Shown here piece after piece: positions 5,065 through 5,076 of a stretch of DNA of 5,076 nt (within the stretch, counting starts at the first letter, position 1; each line of letters begins with the position of its first letter). The stretch covers positions 1 to 5,076 of the forward strand of contig QNCB01000128.1 in the NCBI GenBank assembly GCA_003644335.1, read 5' to 3'. A program made the position numbers and the translations under genes. The stretch comes from Planctomycetota bacterium. GTDB lineage: Bacteria; Planctomycetota; Phycisphaerae; SM23-33. The notes under the pieces are model-generated. The model did not search any database. It was not told where the DNA came from and saw only the letters and a program-made list of their open reading frames with translations.

Positions 5065-5076
5065 GCCGCTGCGAGA

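Overview
The window looks like a piece of a planctomycete-type genome, most likely from the Phycisphaerae/Sedimentisphaerales side. This is an inference from gene style, not from a marker gene. The clues are a HU protein with a Lys/Ala-rich N-terminal tail and the C-terminal block RKGINPFTGE...KVRPLKALKDM, a DUF1638 protein, a DUF4926 protein, weak or absent Shine-Dalgarno sequences on some genes, and short intergenic palindromic repeats. The DNA is moderately GC-rich. The outermost genes reach the edges: the first is cut at its 5' end, and the reading frame of the last stays open to base 5076.

Layout from left to right: a 5'-truncated DUF1638 gene (+) converges on a HU-type nucleoid protein gene (-). 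Between them lie a 9-bp palindromic repeat and a strong hairpin/T-tract terminator for the HU gene. Next is prfB (release factor 2, -). Its true start is at base 2403, and it is read through a programmed +1 frameshift at CTT-TGA-C, where UGA is codon 26. A roughly 110-bp divergent promoter region separates prfB from a small DUF4926 gene (+). That gene is interrupted by a one-base frameshift near its start, in an A6 run. A PHP-domain phosphoesterase gene of the histidinol-phosphatase type (+) follows. A short repeat-rich spacer separates it from a convergent pair on the minus strand, in which rsgA (ribosome-maturation GTPase) overlaps by ATGA, or closely precedes, a lipoprotein gene with a PsbP/DcrB-like domain.

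Functionally this is mostly core housekeeping: translation termination (RF2), 30S subunit maturation (RsgA) and nucleoid architecture (HU), interspersed with less-characterised proteins. I see no mobile element, CRISPR array, phage gene or defence island. No new multi-gene system is evident. The most noteworthy content is recoding-related. The RF2 frameshift site would be missed by simple ORF calling. The adjacent divergent gene also has an early UGA-C that must be bypassed by +1 to read its body, most simply explained by an indel in a homopolymer.
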